Assembly (NCBI GenBank): GCA_964432595.1
Contig: CAYSOF010000021.1
Span: forward strand, 60,435-124,434
Length of the DNA: 64,000 nt
Reading direction: 5' to 3'
Origin: DASYLJ01 sp964432595
Lineage (GTDB): Bacteria; Desulfobacterota; Binatia; DP-6
Shown one piece after another: positions 53,418-63,766 of this stretch. The notes under the pieces are model-generated. The model ran no database searches and was not told where the DNA came from. It saw only the letters and a program-made list of their open reading frames with translations. Both the position numbers and the translations under genes were made by a program. Numbering within the stretch: the first letter of the stretch is position 1; every line of letters begins with the position of its first letter.

Positions 53418-53441
53418 GCGTTTCAGACGAAGGAGGACACG

Positions 53442-53576
53442 ATGCGATTGATGTTGGGCGCTGCCGCGACCTCGATGCTGCTCCTGATCATGCTCGGAGC
53501 GCCACCGCTGCCGGTCCTCCTCGGGACGACGATCTCCTGCGGTCTCATCTGGTGGAGGTCGGCGGGCGCTCGCTAG
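53442..53576 (+). CDS. Small membrane protein, 44 residues
   Basis: A 44-residue product: MRLMLGAAATSMLLLIMLGA then a second hydrophobic stretch (PPLPVLLGTTISCGLIWW) and a short Arg tail. Predicted one or two membrane helices. AAGGAGG lies five bases before the ATG, which is convincing. It follows a strong hairpin and precedes another small gene by 19 bases. No family recognised; it may modulate the nearby membrane transport genes (inference). Confidence 0.6.
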   Translation: MRLMLGAAATSMLLLIMLGAPPLPVLLGTTISCGLIWWRSAGAR

Positions 53577-53595
53577 GCGTCTCCGGGGGGCAACG

Positions 53596-53850
53596 ATGGC
53601 CATGAACGGGAAGCAGGGCGACGTCTCCGCAGTGAACGCCCGCTTGGCGGAGGCGGCGGAGACCGGCCAGACGGTGGAAGTCATCCTGGTCGTGCGCGGC
53701 AAGATCCGTCCGGTGCGCGGCGCCGACCGCCGTCGCTGGCGGATGCGCGTCGACAGCGACCACGTCCTCACCTTCCGCGCGGACACGGTGGTCGCGGCGA
53801 CGCCCGTCGTGCGAAACAAGGTGCCCGGGAGCGGGGGCGGCGCCTCGTGA
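53596..53850 (+). CDS. Small hypothetical protein, 84 residues
   Basis: An 84-residue, basic product with alternating beta-type strands: TGQTVEVILVVRGKIRPVRGADRRRWRMRVDSDHVLTFRADTVVAATPVVR. No signal peptide, no family recognised. A GGGGGG stretch lies eight bases before the ATG. It looks like a small cytosolic OB/SH3-like protein. It may be co-transcribed with the 44-residue gene. Followed by the structured gap at 53851-54130. Confidence 0.55.
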   Translation: MAMNGKQGDVSAVNARLAEAAETGQTVEVILVVRGKIRPVRGADRRRWRMRVDSDHVLTFRADTVVAATPVVRNKVPGSGGGAS

Positions 53851-53968
53851 TGCCGACCCGGCGAGCAGCCGATGCCTGTCGAACGAGCGTCAGGGAGCTG
53901 GCTGCGCAGAAAACGCCGGCAGGACGCGGCCGGTCGGCCGGCACCACACTTGCTTCTTAGGTCGCTGT

Positions 53969-54110
53969 AGTCTTCGGCTGGCCCGGCACAAAACACACGA
54001 GTCCCCCCCTCGTGGCCGGTGCGCGGCAGGCATGTAGCACGGCGAGTAGGCAAACGGGTCCGCATACCTGTTGGGTCGATGGGCAACCTGGCCGCCGCCA
54101 GCCGAAGACT
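53969..54110. other. Gap 53851-54130 with long-range 14-base inverted repeat; possible structured RNA
   Basis: No gene is seen in 53851-54130, between convergent coding regions. AGTCTTCGGCTGGC (53969-53982) and its exact complement (54097-54110) are 114 bases apart. Inside are CACGAG/CTCGTG (6-pair hairpin, 53996-54014) and a near-complementary pair (54027-54035 with 54062-54070, one mismatch and one G-U). The nested arrangement would fold into a three-part RNA closed by a 14-pair stem. It matches no riboswitch or ncRNA I know. Confidence 0.4.
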
Positions 54111-54130
54111 GCACGAACCCGCTCGGCGCG

Positions 54131-55348
54131 TCAGACGCGGAGACGGACCTCGGTGACGCCCATGCGGAGCGGGCGTTGCTGGCGGAGCCAGGCACGCTGG
54201 ATCGCGTCGCGGATCGCGGCCGAGCGCATGAGCCGTGGCACCAGGGCGAGCATCGGCTTCATCAGCCACGGACGCTCCCGAGCCCAGCGCTGGCCGCGCG
54301 CCTCGCGGTACTGCAGCCGCTGCGCGGTCGCGATCTCCGGCTCGCGCTCGCGCTGAACGGCCGCGAGCGCGCCGTCCACGTCACCGCCGGCCCGAAGGAC
54401 CGGCACGAGATGATTGGCGGCGACGACGGCATCGCGGAGCGCCATGTTGATGCCCTGCGCGCGGATCGGCGACATCGGATGCGCGGCGTCGCCGAGCAAC
54501 AGCAGTCCGGGAGCGTACCAGCGCGGACAGCGTCCGACCATCACGTCGAGCAACGACGGGCCGTCGATCGTGTCGCGGTGCGCGAGGAGATGCGCCGCGA
54601 GCGGTGCCGGCAGGAGCGTCGCGCACTCGGCGAGCCAGTCGCGGTGGCGCGCGTCGCGCCAGCCGCCCTTCGGCAGGAGCCAGGCCATCTGCCAGCGGCC
54701 GTCCCAGGAGCGATAGGCGAGCGCCGCCTCCGGACCCGACGCGAAGATCTGGATGGGGTTGCTGGCGGCGAGGGTGTCGGGCAGCGGTAGCTTGAACCAG
54801 AGAACGTCGTAGGCCTCGTTCAAGAGGCGCAGCTCCAGCCCGGCGCGCTTGCGGATCACCGACGAGCGGCCGTCGGCGCCGATCACCAGGTCGGCGGCGA
54901 TCGTCTCCTCTCCGGCGGGCGTCGATACGGCCACGCCCGTGATCCGGTCGCCGTCACGCAGGAGGTCGCGTGCGGTCACGCCGGGGCGGAACGTGAAGCC
55001 GGGATGACGCGCGGCCTCGTCGACGAGCGCCGCGAGGAGCGCCGGCTGCGAGACGATGCGCAGCGCGAGATCGCCGAGCTCGCGGCTCGGCTCCTCGATG
55101 TGCATCACCGGCGTGCGGTCGAGGTGGATGTCCCAAGCGTCCAGCGTGTCGCCGGGCAGCGCGCGCAGCCGCTCGCCGAGCCCCATCTCGTGGAGCATCG
55201 CCAGGCCGAGCGGCATCAGCCCCTCGCCCCGAAAGACGCGGGCGAAGTCCGTCTCGCGGTCGATCAGGACGACGTCCACGCCGGCGCGGGCGAGCAGGAG
55301 GGAGAGCGCGGCCCCGGCGGGACCGGCGCCGACGACGACGGTGCGCAT
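54131..55348 (-). CDS. FAD-dependent aromatic-type monooxygenase
   Basis: A 405-residue flavoprotein hydroxylase of the PHBH type. GAGPAGAALSLLLARAG (about 8-24) is the FAD/NAD Rossmann motif, DGRSSVIRKRAGLEL carries the DG motif, and LLLLGDAAHPMSPIRAQGINMALRDA is the GD motif. These support NAD(P)H-dependent hydroxylation or epoxidation. The substrate is unknown (aromatic, quinone or polyketide-like). ATG 55348 follows GGGAGG. Divergent from the methylmalonyl-CoA mutase gene, 91 bases apart. Confidence 0.92.
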   Translation of the reverse strand: MRTVVVGAGPAGAALSLLLARAGVDVVLIDRETDFARVFRGEGLMPLGLAMLHEMGLGERLRALPGDTLDAWDIHLDRTPVMHIEEPSRELGDLALRIVSQPALLAALVDEAARHPGFTFRPGVTARDLLRDGDRITGVAVSTPAGEETIAADLVIGADGRSSVIRKRAGLELRLLNEAYDVLWFKLPLPDTLAASNPIQIFASGPEAALAYRSWDGRWQMAWLLPKGGWRDARHRDWLAECATLLPAPLAAHLLAHRDTIDGPSLLDVMVGRCPRWYAPGLLLLGDAAHPMSPIRAQGINMALRDAVVAANHLVPVLRAGGDVDGALAAVQREREPEIATAQRLQYREARGQRWARERPWLMKPMLALVPRLMRSAAIRDAIQRAWLRQQRPLRMGVTEVRLRV

Positions 55349-55439
55349 GGCCCTCCCTTCGGCCTCGGCATGGCGAGTGTCAAACCGCCGGGGGCGCACC
55401 GGTTGAACGGCCGCCACGAATCACCGATGGTAGGCCGTC

Positions 55440-57614
55440 ATGCCGAACCCCACCGACCCCGCCGACATCGCCCGCTGGCTCGACTTCGCCAAGAAGGAGC
55501 GCAAGGGAGCCGACCCCGAGGGCCTGGTCTGGCGGACGCCGGAGGGCATCGACGTCAAGCCGCTGTGGACGCGCGCCGACGTCGCGAACCTCGACTTCGC
55601 CGATACGATTCCCGGCGACTTCCCGTACCTGCGCGGCCCGCGCGCGACGATGTACGCCGGCCAGCCGTGGACGATCCGCCAGTACGCCGGCTTCTCGACC
55701 GCCGAGGAGTCGAACGCGTTCTACCGGGCGAACCTGGCGGCGGGGCAGATGGGCCTCTCGGTGGCCTTCGACCTGGCCACCCACCGCGGCTACGACAGCG
55801 ACCACCCGCGCGTCGTCGGCGACGTCGGCAAGGCGGGCGTCGCGATCGACTCCGTCGAGGACATGAAGATCCTGTTCGACGGCGTCCCGCTCGACAAGAT
55901 GTCCGTGTCGATGACGATGAACGGCGCGGTGCTGCCGGTGCTCGCGAGCTTCATCGTCGCCGGCGAGGAGCAGGGCGTGCCGCGCGCCCAGCTCACGGGG
56001 ACCATCCAGAACGACATCCTGAAGGAGTTCATGGTCCGCAACACGTACATCTATCCGCCGAAGCCCTCGATGCGGATCGTGGCGGACATCATCGAGTACA
56101 CGTCGCGCGAGATGCCGAAGTTCAACTCGATCTCGATCTCCGGCTACCACATGCAGGAAGCGGGAGCGACGTGCGACCTCGAGCTGGCGTTCACCATCGC
56201 CGACGGCCTCGAGTACGTGCGCGCCGCGCTGTCGAAGGGCCTCGACATCGACGCCTTCGCCGGCCGCCTCTCGTTCTTCTTCGCGATCGGGATGAGCTTC
56301 TACATGGAGGTCGCGAAGCTGCGCGCCGCGCGGCTCCTCTGGTCGACGCTCATGCAGAAGCACTTCCGGCCGAAGAAGCCGACGTCGCTGATGCTGCGCA
56401 CGCACTGCCAGACGTCGGGCGCGAGCCTCACCGAGCAGGACCCCTACAACAACATCATCCGCACCACGGTCGAGGCCATGGCGGCGGTGATGGGCGGCAC
56501 GCAGAGCCTGCACACGAACTCGTTCGACGAGGCCATCGCGCTGCCGACCGACGCGTCGGCGCGCGTCGCGCGCAACACCCAGCTGATCCTCCAGCTCGAG
56601 ACCGGCATCCCCAAGGTGGTCGATCCGTGGGGCGGCTCGTACTTCATGGAATCGCTGACGCACGCGCTGGCGACGAAGGCGCTCGGCATCGTCGAGGAGA
56701 TCGAGGCGATGGGCGGCATGACGAAGGCCATCGAGGCCGGCATGCCCAAGCTTCGCATCGAGGAGACGGCGGCGCGGCGGCAGGCGCGCATCGACCGCGG
56801 CGAGGACGTCATCGTCGGCGTCAACAAGTTCCAGCTCGCCGAGGAGCCCGAGATCGACACGCGCGAGATCGACAACACCGCGGTGCGCATCGCGCAGGTG
56901 AAACGCCTCGAGCAGATTCGCAAGACGCGCGATGCCGCCAAATGCACGGCGGCCCTCGACGCGCTCACACAGGCGGCGGAGAGCGGCACGGGCAACCTGC
57001 TCGAGCTCTGCGTCGCGGCGGCGCGGGCGCGTGCGTCCGTGGGCGAGATCTCCGACGCCATGGAGAAGGTGTACGGGCGCTATCAGGCCGAGGTGCGCTC
57101 CATCTCCGGCGTATACGGCCAGGCCTACGAAGAGGACGCCGACTGGAAGGCCCTGCAGACCGAGATCCGGCAGTTCGCCGACGAGCACGGCCGCCGGCCG
57201 CGCATGCTGGTCGCGAAGGTCGGTCAGGACGGCCATGACCGCGGCGCCAAGGTCATCGCCACGGCGTTCGCCGACCTCGGCTTCGACGTCGACGTCGGCA
57301 CGCTCTTCCAGACGCCCGAGGAGATCGCGCGGCAGGCGGTCGAAAACGACGTCCACGTGGTCGGCGTCTCGACGCAGTCGGGCGGCCACAAGACGCTCGT
57401 GCCGCAGATCATCCAGGAGCTCGGCAAGCTCGGCGCCGGCGAGATCGTCGTCACCGTGGGCGGCATCATTCCCGCGAAGGACTACGGTTTCCTCGAGCAG
57501 GCGGGCGTGAAGGCGATCTTCGGCCCGGGCACGCAGATCCCGAAGGCGGCGCGCCGGGTGCTGGCGCTCGTCAACGAGGCGTCCAACAAGCCGGCGGATG
57601 CCGCGTCCGCCTGA
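55440..57614 (+). CDS. Methylmalonyl-CoA mutase, single chain
   Basis: Adenosylcobalamin-dependent isomerisation of methylmalonyl-CoA and succinyl-CoA. A 724-residue single chain: TIM-barrel substrate domain with the family motif TIRQYAGFSTAEESN (about 79-93), radical/substrate region with SLHTNSFDEAIALP and VDPWGGSYFME, and a C-terminal B12 domain with the cobalt-ligand motif DGHDRG (H599). Length and residues match MutB/ScpA. It overlaps its MeaB gene by 17 bases, so enzyme and chaperone are made together. Lies near carboxylase genes that would feed propionyl- or related acyl-CoA. Confidence 0.95.
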   Translation: MPNPTDPADIARWLDFAKKERKGADPEGLVWRTPEGIDVKPLWTRADVANLDFADTIPGDFPYLRGPRATMYAGQPWTIRQYAGFSTAEESNAFYRANLAAGQMGLSVAFDLATHRGYDSDHPRVVGDVGKAGVAIDSVEDMKILFDGVPLDKMSVSMTMNGAVLPVLASFIVAGEEQGVPRAQLTGTIQNDILKEFMVRNTYIYPPKPSMRIVADIIEYTSREMPKFNSISISGYHMQEAGATCDLELAFTIADGLEYVRAALSKGLDIDAFAGRLSFFFAIGMSFYMEVAKLRAARLLWSTLMQKHFRPKKPTSLMLRTHCQTSGASLTEQDPYNNIIRTTVEAMAAVMGGTQSLHTNSFDEAIALPTDASARVARNTQLILQLETGIPKVVDPWGGSYFMESLTHALATKALGIVEEIEAMGGMTKAIEAGMPKLRIEETAARRQARIDRGEDVIVGVNKFQLAEEPEIDTREIDNTAVRIAQVKRLEQIRKTRDAAKCTAALDALTQAAESGTGNLLELCVAAARARASVGEISDAMEKVYGRYQAEVRSISGVYGQAYEEDADWKALQTEIRQFADEHGRRPRMLVAKVGQDGHDRGAKVIATAFADLGFDVDVGTLFQTPEEIARQAVENDVHVVGVSTQSGGHKTLVPQIIQELGKLGAGEIVVTVGGIIPAKDYGFLEQAGVKAIFGPGTQIPKAARRVLALVNEASNKPADAASA

Positions 57615-58590
57615 CGTCCAGGCGCTCGCGGCCGACGTGCGCGCGGGCGGCCGTCGCGCGCTGGCGAAGGCGATCACGCTCGTCGAGAGCACGCGCGCCG
57701 ACCATCAGGAGCAGGCGCAGCGGCTGCTGGAGCTGCTGCTCCCGCACACGGGGACGGCCGCGCGGGTCGGCATCAGCGGCGTGCCCGGCGCCGGCAAGAG
57801 CACGTTCATCGAGGCGTTCGGCCTCTACCTGATCGGCCAGGGCAAACGCGTCGCGGTGCTGGCGGTCGACCCGTCGAGCGCGCGCTCGGGCGGCAGCATC
57901 CTCGGCGACAAGACGCGCATGCAGCAGCTGTCGGCCGCACCGGAGGCGTTCATCCGGCCGAGCCCGTCGGCCGGGTCGCTGGGCGGCGTCGCGCGGCGAA
58001 CGCGTGAGGCGATGCTCGTGTGCGAGGCGGCCGGCTACGACGTCGTGCTCGTCGAAACGGTCGGCGTCGGGCAGTCCGAGGTGGCCGTCGCGGCGATGGT
58101 CGACTTCTTCCTCGTCCTGATGCTGCCGGGCGCGGGCGACGAGCTGCAGGGCATCAAGAAGGGCATCATCGAGCTGGCCGATGCGCTCGCCGTCAACAAG
58201 GCCGACGGCGACAACGTCCGCCGCGCCCAGCAGGCCGCGACCGAGTACCGGAGCGCGCTGCGTCTCTTCCGCCACACGACCACGACCTGGGATCCGCCGG
58301 TCGCCATCGTGAGCGCGCTCGAGCGTCGCGGCATGGACGACGTGTGGGCGATCATCGAAGAGCACCGCGCCAAGCTGGACGCGACGGGCGAGCTCGCGGC
58401 CAAGCGTCGCTCGCAGCAGCAGTCGTGGCTCTGGGCGATGCTCGACGAGGGCCTCAAGCGATACTTCCGCGAGCGGGACGACGTCCGCCGCCTGCTGCCG
58501 GAGATGGAGGCGGCCGTCGCCGACGCGCGCCTCACGCCGACGGAGGCGTCTCGCCGGCTGCTGGCGCTGCTGGGACCGGCGCGCTGCTAG
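57598..58590 (+). CDS. meaB: MeaB/ArgK-type GTPase of methylmalonyl-CoA mutase
   Basis: A 330-residue G3E-type GTPase. P-loop GVPGAGKST (about 60-68), Walker B region VVLVETVGVGQSEV, and NKADGDN for the guanine base. MeaB guards methylmalonyl-CoA mutase from inactivation and gates adenosylcobalamin loading. The helical C-terminal arm is present. Start lies within the mutase gene. Followed by a hairpin convergent with amtB copy 2. Confidence 0.94.
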   Translation: MPRPPDVQALAADVRAGGRRALAKAITLVESTRADHQEQAQRLLELLLPHTGTAARVGISGVPGAGKSTFIEAFGLYLIGQGKRVAVLAVDPSSARSGGSILGDKTRMQQLSAAPEAFIRPSPSAGSLGGVARRTREAMLVCEAAGYDVVLVETVGVGQSEVAVAAMVDFFLVLMLPGAGDELQGIKKGIIELADALAVNKADGDNVRRAQQAATEYRSALRLFRHTTTTWDPPVAIVSALERRGMDDVWAIIEEHRAKLDATGELAAKRRSQQQSWLWAMLDEGLKRYFRERDDVRRLLPEMEAAVADARLTPTEASRRLLALLGPARC

Positions 58591-58598
58591 CAGCGACG

Positions 58599-58630
58599 CG
58601 GGGCGGAACGGCTCGCGCCGTCCCGCCCCG
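58599..58630. terminator. Bidirectional hairpin between meaB and amtB copy 2
   Basis: A 12-pair stem with one A-C mismatch (CGGGGCGG-A-ACGG / CCGT-C-CCGCCCCG) and a 6-base loop. It lies between two convergent stops, 9 bases past meaB and 27 bases before the end of amtB. No T-tract on either side. Confidence 0.6.
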
Positions 58631-58656
58631 AAGTGCGCGTCTTGCCGTCGGGACGC

Positions 58657-60036
<1,380 letters not shown>

Positions 60037-60085
60037 CAAGTCCCCCTCTTGTTTAGGTGTGGCCGGATCGCGTCGGGTCGGTAGA

Positions 60086-60100
60086 GCAAGCGCTGCGCCA
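60086..60100 (-). promoter_or_regulatory. Sigma-54 promoter of amtB copy 2
   Basis: On the minus strand, TGGCGCAGCGCTTGC(T) has the GG-N10-GC spacing and only one mismatch in the conserved positions (GC for AC in -24). The predicted start site gives a leader of about 40 bases before the ATG, which is normal. Confidence 0.65.
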
Positions 60101-60330
60101 TCGGCGGGGGATACCGCGACCGTTGCTCCGATCGGTCGCGAGGTCCGTCGGATACGCATAACCGCCTGGAAACCTTTGTCGTTCATCCCGCGGCGTGGGT
60201 TCGCGAGCCCGTCGGCGATCCGGGCCGCTGCCCATAGAGCGGGCACGATGCTGATAAAACGCGCATCTGGGTCGAGGCTGCCGACGCCGGGTGCTTGGAG
60301 ACGGCCGGCGCACGAGGTTATGGTGCGTCG

Positions 60331-62370
60331 ATGAGCCGAAACGCCCACGAGCTCCTCGCCAAGGACGGTTCGCCCACGCGCGACGCCCCCTGGATCTTCC
60401 GAACCTACGCCGGTCACACCAATGTCCGGGCGTCGAACGAGCTCTATCGGGCGAACCTCTCCCGCGGGCAGACCGGCCTCTCGATCGCCTTCGATCTGCC
60501 CACCCAGTGCGGCTACAGCTCGGACCACCCGCTCGCCGGGCCGGAGATCGGCAAGGTCGGCGTGCCCATCAACACGCTCGACGACTTCGCCATCCTCTTC
60601 CAGGACATTCCCATCGACGAGATCAACACGTCGATGACGATCAACGCGACGTCGATGTGGCTGCTGTCGCTCTACGTCGCGCTCGCCGAGCAGCGCGGCA
60701 TCGACGCGACCAAGCTGCAGGGGACGACACAGAACGACATCATCAAGGAGTATCTGGCGCGCGGCACGTACATCTTTCCGCCCCGGCAGTCGATGCGGCT
60801 CATCGTCGACATGTACGAGTACTGCCTGAAGGCGATCCCGCGCTGGAACGCGTCGAACATCTGCTCGTACCACCTGCAGGAGGCCGGGGCGACGCCGACG
60901 CAGGAGCTGGCGTTCGCGCTCGCCACCGCCATGGCGGTGCTCGACGCGATCAAGGAGCGCGGCGGCATCAGCCACGACGACTTCGAGCGCTGCGTCGGCC
61001 GCGTCTCGTTCTTCGTGAACGCGGGCATCCGGTTCGTCGAAGAGATGTGCAAGATGCGCGCGTTCGGCGAGATGTGGGACGAGATCACCCGCGACCGCTA
61101 CGGCGTGCAGAACCCGAAGTACCGGCTGTTCCGCTACGGCGTGCAGGTGAACTCGCTGGGGCTCACCGAGGAGCAGCCCGAGAACAACGCGTGGCGCATC
61201 CTGATCGAGGCGCTCGGCGTGACCCTCAGCCGCGACGCCCGCTGCCGCGCGCTGCAGCTGCCGACGTGGAACGAGGCGCTGAGCCTGCCGCGGCCGTGGG
61301 ACCAGCAGTGGTCGCTGCGGCTCCAGCAGATCCTCGCCTACGAGACCGACCTGCTCGAGTACCCGGATCTCTTCGCCGGCTCGCCGGTGGTCGCGTCGAA
61401 GGTGGCGTCGCTCAAGGAAGCCGCCTACGCCGAGATCGAGCGCATGCGCGAGGCGGGCGGCGCCGTCGAGGCGATCGAGTCGGGCTACATGAAGGCAGCG
61501 CTGGTGCGCAGCCAGGCCGAGCGGATGGCGCGCATCAACCAGGGCGACGTCGTGGTGGTCGGCCGCAACAAATGGACCGAGGCACTGCCGTCGCCGCTCC
61601 TCGGCGGTGACGACGGCGGCATCTTCAAGGTCGACCCGAAGTCCGCCGCCGAGACGCTGGAGATGCTCGCCGCGTCGAAACGCCGGCGGAACCAGGGCGA
61701 GGTCGACGCGTCGCTGCGGGCGCTGAAGGACGCCGCGCAGGCGGGCACGAACCTGATGCCGCTCTCGATCCGCTGCGCGAAGGCCGGCGTCACCACGGGC
61801 GAGTGGTCGAACGCGCTGCGCGAGGTCTTCGGCGAGTTCCGTCCCGCAACGGGCGTCGAGGGCCAGCAGCTTCGCATCGAAGGTGCCCGTGTCGACGCGG
61901 TTCGGCGCCGTGCGGACGGGTGGACGGCGCAGCACGGCGGGCGGCCCCGCATCGTGGTCGGCAAGCCGGGGCTCGATGGCCACTCGAACGGCTCGGAGAT
62001 GATCGCGGTCGCCGCCAAGCACGCCGGCTTCGACGTCGTCTACGGCGGCATCCGGATGACCGCGGCGGAGATCGTGCAGTCGGCGGTCGAGGAGGACGCC
62101 GCGGTGCTGGGGCTGTCGGTGCTGTCGGGCTCGCACCTCGAGATCGCGAAGCTCGTGCTCGACGAGCTCGGTCAGCAGGGCGCCCGCGACGCGATTCCGG
62201 TGGTCCTCGGCGGCATCGTGCCGGACAGCGACGTGCCCGCGCTGAAGGCGCTCGGCATCAAGGCCGTCTTCACGCCGCGCGACTTCGACCTGATGGACGT
62301 CATGGATCGCATTCTCGACGTGATCGGTGCCCCCGATGAGCCGACCGCGCCCCGCGCCGCCAGCGCGTGA
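60331..62370 (+). CDS. Ethylmalonyl-CoA mutase/MeaA-type B12-dependent mutase
   Basis: A 679-residue adenosylcobalamin-dependent mutase of the MeaA/Ecm branch, marked by WIFRTYAGHTNVRASN near the N-terminus rather than the methylmalonyl-type IRQYAGF. Other landmarks: SYHLQEAGATPTQELAFALATAMAV, TYLARGTYIFPP, and the B12 motif GLDGHSNGSE (H551). Related enzymes rearrange ethylmalonyl-CoA to methylsuccinyl-CoA in the ethylmalonyl-CoA pathway, or act on similar branched acyl-CoA. Ecm versus MeaA cannot be separated here. ATG 60331. Its last 35 bases overlap a MeaB-like gene. Confidence 0.88.
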   Translation: MSRNAHELLAKDGSPTRDAPWIFRTYAGHTNVRASNELYRANLSRGQTGLSIAFDLPTQCGYSSDHPLAGPEIGKVGVPINTLDDFAILFQDIPIDEINTSMTINATSMWLLSLYVALAEQRGIDATKLQGTTQNDIIKEYLARGTYIFPPRQSMRLIVDMYEYCLKAIPRWNASNICSYHLQEAGATPTQELAFALATAMAVLDAIKERGGISHDDFERCVGRVSFFVNAGIRFVEEMCKMRAFGEMWDEITRDRYGVQNPKYRLFRYGVQVNSLGLTEEQPENNAWRILIEALGVTLSRDARCRALQLPTWNEALSLPRPWDQQWSLRLQQILAYETDLLEYPDLFAGSPVVASKVASLKEAAYAEIERMREAGGAVEAIESGYMKAALVRSQAERMARINQGDVVVVGRNKWTEALPSPLLGGDDGGIFKVDPKSAAETLEMLAASKRRRNQGEVDASLRALKDAAQAGTNLMPLSIRCAKAGVTTGEWSNALREVFGEFRPATGVEGQQLRIEGARVDAVRRRADGWTAQHGGRPRIVVGKPGLDGHSNGSEMIAVAAKHAGFDVVYGGIRMTAAEIVQSAVEEDAAVLGLSVLSGSHLEIAKLVLDELGQQGARDAIPVVLGGIVPDSDVPALKALGIKAVFTPRDFDLMDVMDRILDVIGAPDEPTAPRAASA

Positions 62371-63337
62371 CGTGGCGGCGCCGCCGCTCGACGACGAGCT
62401 GGAACGCCTCCTCGCCGGGGCGGTCCGACTCCAGAAGCACCCGCTCGCGCGCCTGATCTCGCTCGTCGAGCAGGAGCGCGACGAGGTGCGGCCGCGGAAG
62501 GCCGCGCTGTTCCGGCACCTGGCGGCGCATCCGGAGACCTACCCGCGGCGCGCCGGCGTGGTCGGCGTCACCGGGACGCCGGGCTCGGGCAAGTCGTCGC
62601 TGATCGGCCGGCTGGCGCTCGAGCTGCTGAACGGCGATCCCCAGGTGCGCGTCGCCGTGCTCGCGATCGATCCGAGCAGCGCGGTCTCCGGCGGCGCGCT
62701 CCTCGGCGATCGGCTGCGGACGCACTTCCCGGTCGGCGAGAAGCGCATCTTCTTCCGCTCGCAGGCGACGCAGGGCGACCTCGGTGGAGTGGGGCGGCGC
62801 ACCTTCGCGGTCACCAGGCTGCTGCGCCACCTGTTCGACCTGGTATTCATCGAGACGGTGGGCATCGGGCAGAGCGAGGTCGAGGTCACGCAGCTCGCCG
62901 ACGTGACCGCGCTCGTCATGCAGCCGCTGGCCGGCGATCACGTGCAGTTCCTCAAGGCGGGCGTGATGGAGATCCCGGACCTCTTCGTCGTCAACAAGTG
63001 CGACGAGGACCGGCTGGCGCGGAAGAGCGCGCACGAGCTCCGGTCGGCGCTGGCCTATGCCAAGATCGGGGGGCCCGCCGACCACCGCATCTTCCTCACC
63101 AGCGCCGTCACCGGGCGGGGCGTGCCCGAGCTGGCGGCCTACCTCCGGGAGACGGCCCGTCCCGAGGACGCCGACGCCCGGCGCCGGCACGAGCTGCACT
63201 TCCTCCGGAAGGCGGTCGCCGAGCGCTACGGGCGCTTCGGGCTCGAGGAGGTCGACCGGCTGGTGGCCGCCCCGGACGCCGTCTACGAGGAGCGCGAAGC
63301 CGCGGTGCTCGACGCCATTCGCGCCCGCGTCCGCTGA
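62336..63337 (+). CDS. MeaB-like GTPase paired with the second mutase
   Basis: A 333-residue G3E-family GTPase of MeaB type: P-loop GTPGSGKSSL (about 80-89), ETVGIGQSEVEVTQLADVTALVMQPLAGDH, NKCDEDR for guanine, and a helical tail (about 285-333). Sequence clearly differs from the MeaB at 57598, so this is a dedicated chaperone for the adjacent mutase rather than a duplicate of it. ATG 62336 overlaps the mutase end; a GTG three codons earlier is possible. Confidence 0.92.
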   Translation: MSRPRPAPPARDVAAPPLDDELERLLAGAVRLQKHPLARLISLVEQERDEVRPRKAALFRHLAAHPETYPRRAGVVGVTGTPGSGKSSLIGRLALELLNGDPQVRVAVLAIDPSSAVSGGALLGDRLRTHFPVGEKRIFFRSQATQGDLGGVGRRTFAVTRLLRHLFDLVFIETVGIGQSEVEVTQLADVTALVMQPLAGDHVQFLKAGVMEIPDLFVVNKCDEDRLARKSAHELRSALAYAKIGGPADHRIFLTSAVTGRGVPELAAYLRETARPEDADARRRHELHFLRKAVAERYGRFGLEEVDRLVAAPDAVYEEREAAVLDAIRARVR

Positions 63338-63367
63338 GCGCGCCGCACCACGTACAGAACTGTCCCG

Positions 63368-63408
63368 GGTGGCAGGTGCGGTGTCGGAATTACGACATCC
63401 CCGCCACC
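63368..63408. terminator. Weak hairpin after the second MeaB-like gene
   Basis: GGTGGC pairs with GCCACC at the base and GGTGTCG with CGACATC at the top (one G-U), with a 6-base loop and unequal internal loops. Lies between convergent genes; no T-tract. Confidence 0.3.
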
Positions 63409-63421
63409 GCGGCGACGGCCG

Positions 63422-63766
63422 TCAGGCCGCGCGGACGGGGGCGAGACGCAGCGGAGCGCGGTGCTCGTCGTTGCCCAGCGGGACGCGGCCACCGTGGCGG
63501 GAGCGGTACGACTCGACGCGCTTCGTCAGCGCGTCCTCTTCGGTCGCCGTCAGCTCGAAGCGGAAGTAATACCCGCCGATGCTGGCCGGAAGCGTCTGCG
63601 GCAGGTGGCCGATCGATTCGATGCGCTTCCGCAGGCTGCCGTCGCCGCGGCCGATGTACATGACGTTGCGGACCAGGTTGGCGATCTCGAACACACCGGC
63701 GGCGTCTGGCAGGCCGGCAATGTTGTCCGGGTTGAGGCGTAGCCAGCGGCCGGGTTCGACTTCCAT
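63422..63766 (-). CDS. GIY-YIG domain protein
   Basis: A 114-residue stand-alone GIY-YIG-type domain. The motif appears as GVFEI at 24-28 and MYIGRG at 36-41, with Arg residues at 46-49 and Glu77 in place for catalysis. Small proteins of this type may cut or bind DNA, but many are uncharacterised. ATG 63766 is used; a TTG six codons earlier is an alternative. Standalone, with a convergent gene on its 3' side. Confidence 0.75.
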   Translation of the reverse strand: MEVEPGRWLRLNPDNIAGLPDAAGVFEIANLVRNVMYIGRGDGSLRKRIESIGHLPQTLPASIGGYYFRFELTATEEDALTKRVESYRSRHGGRVPLGNDEHRAPLRLAPVRAA

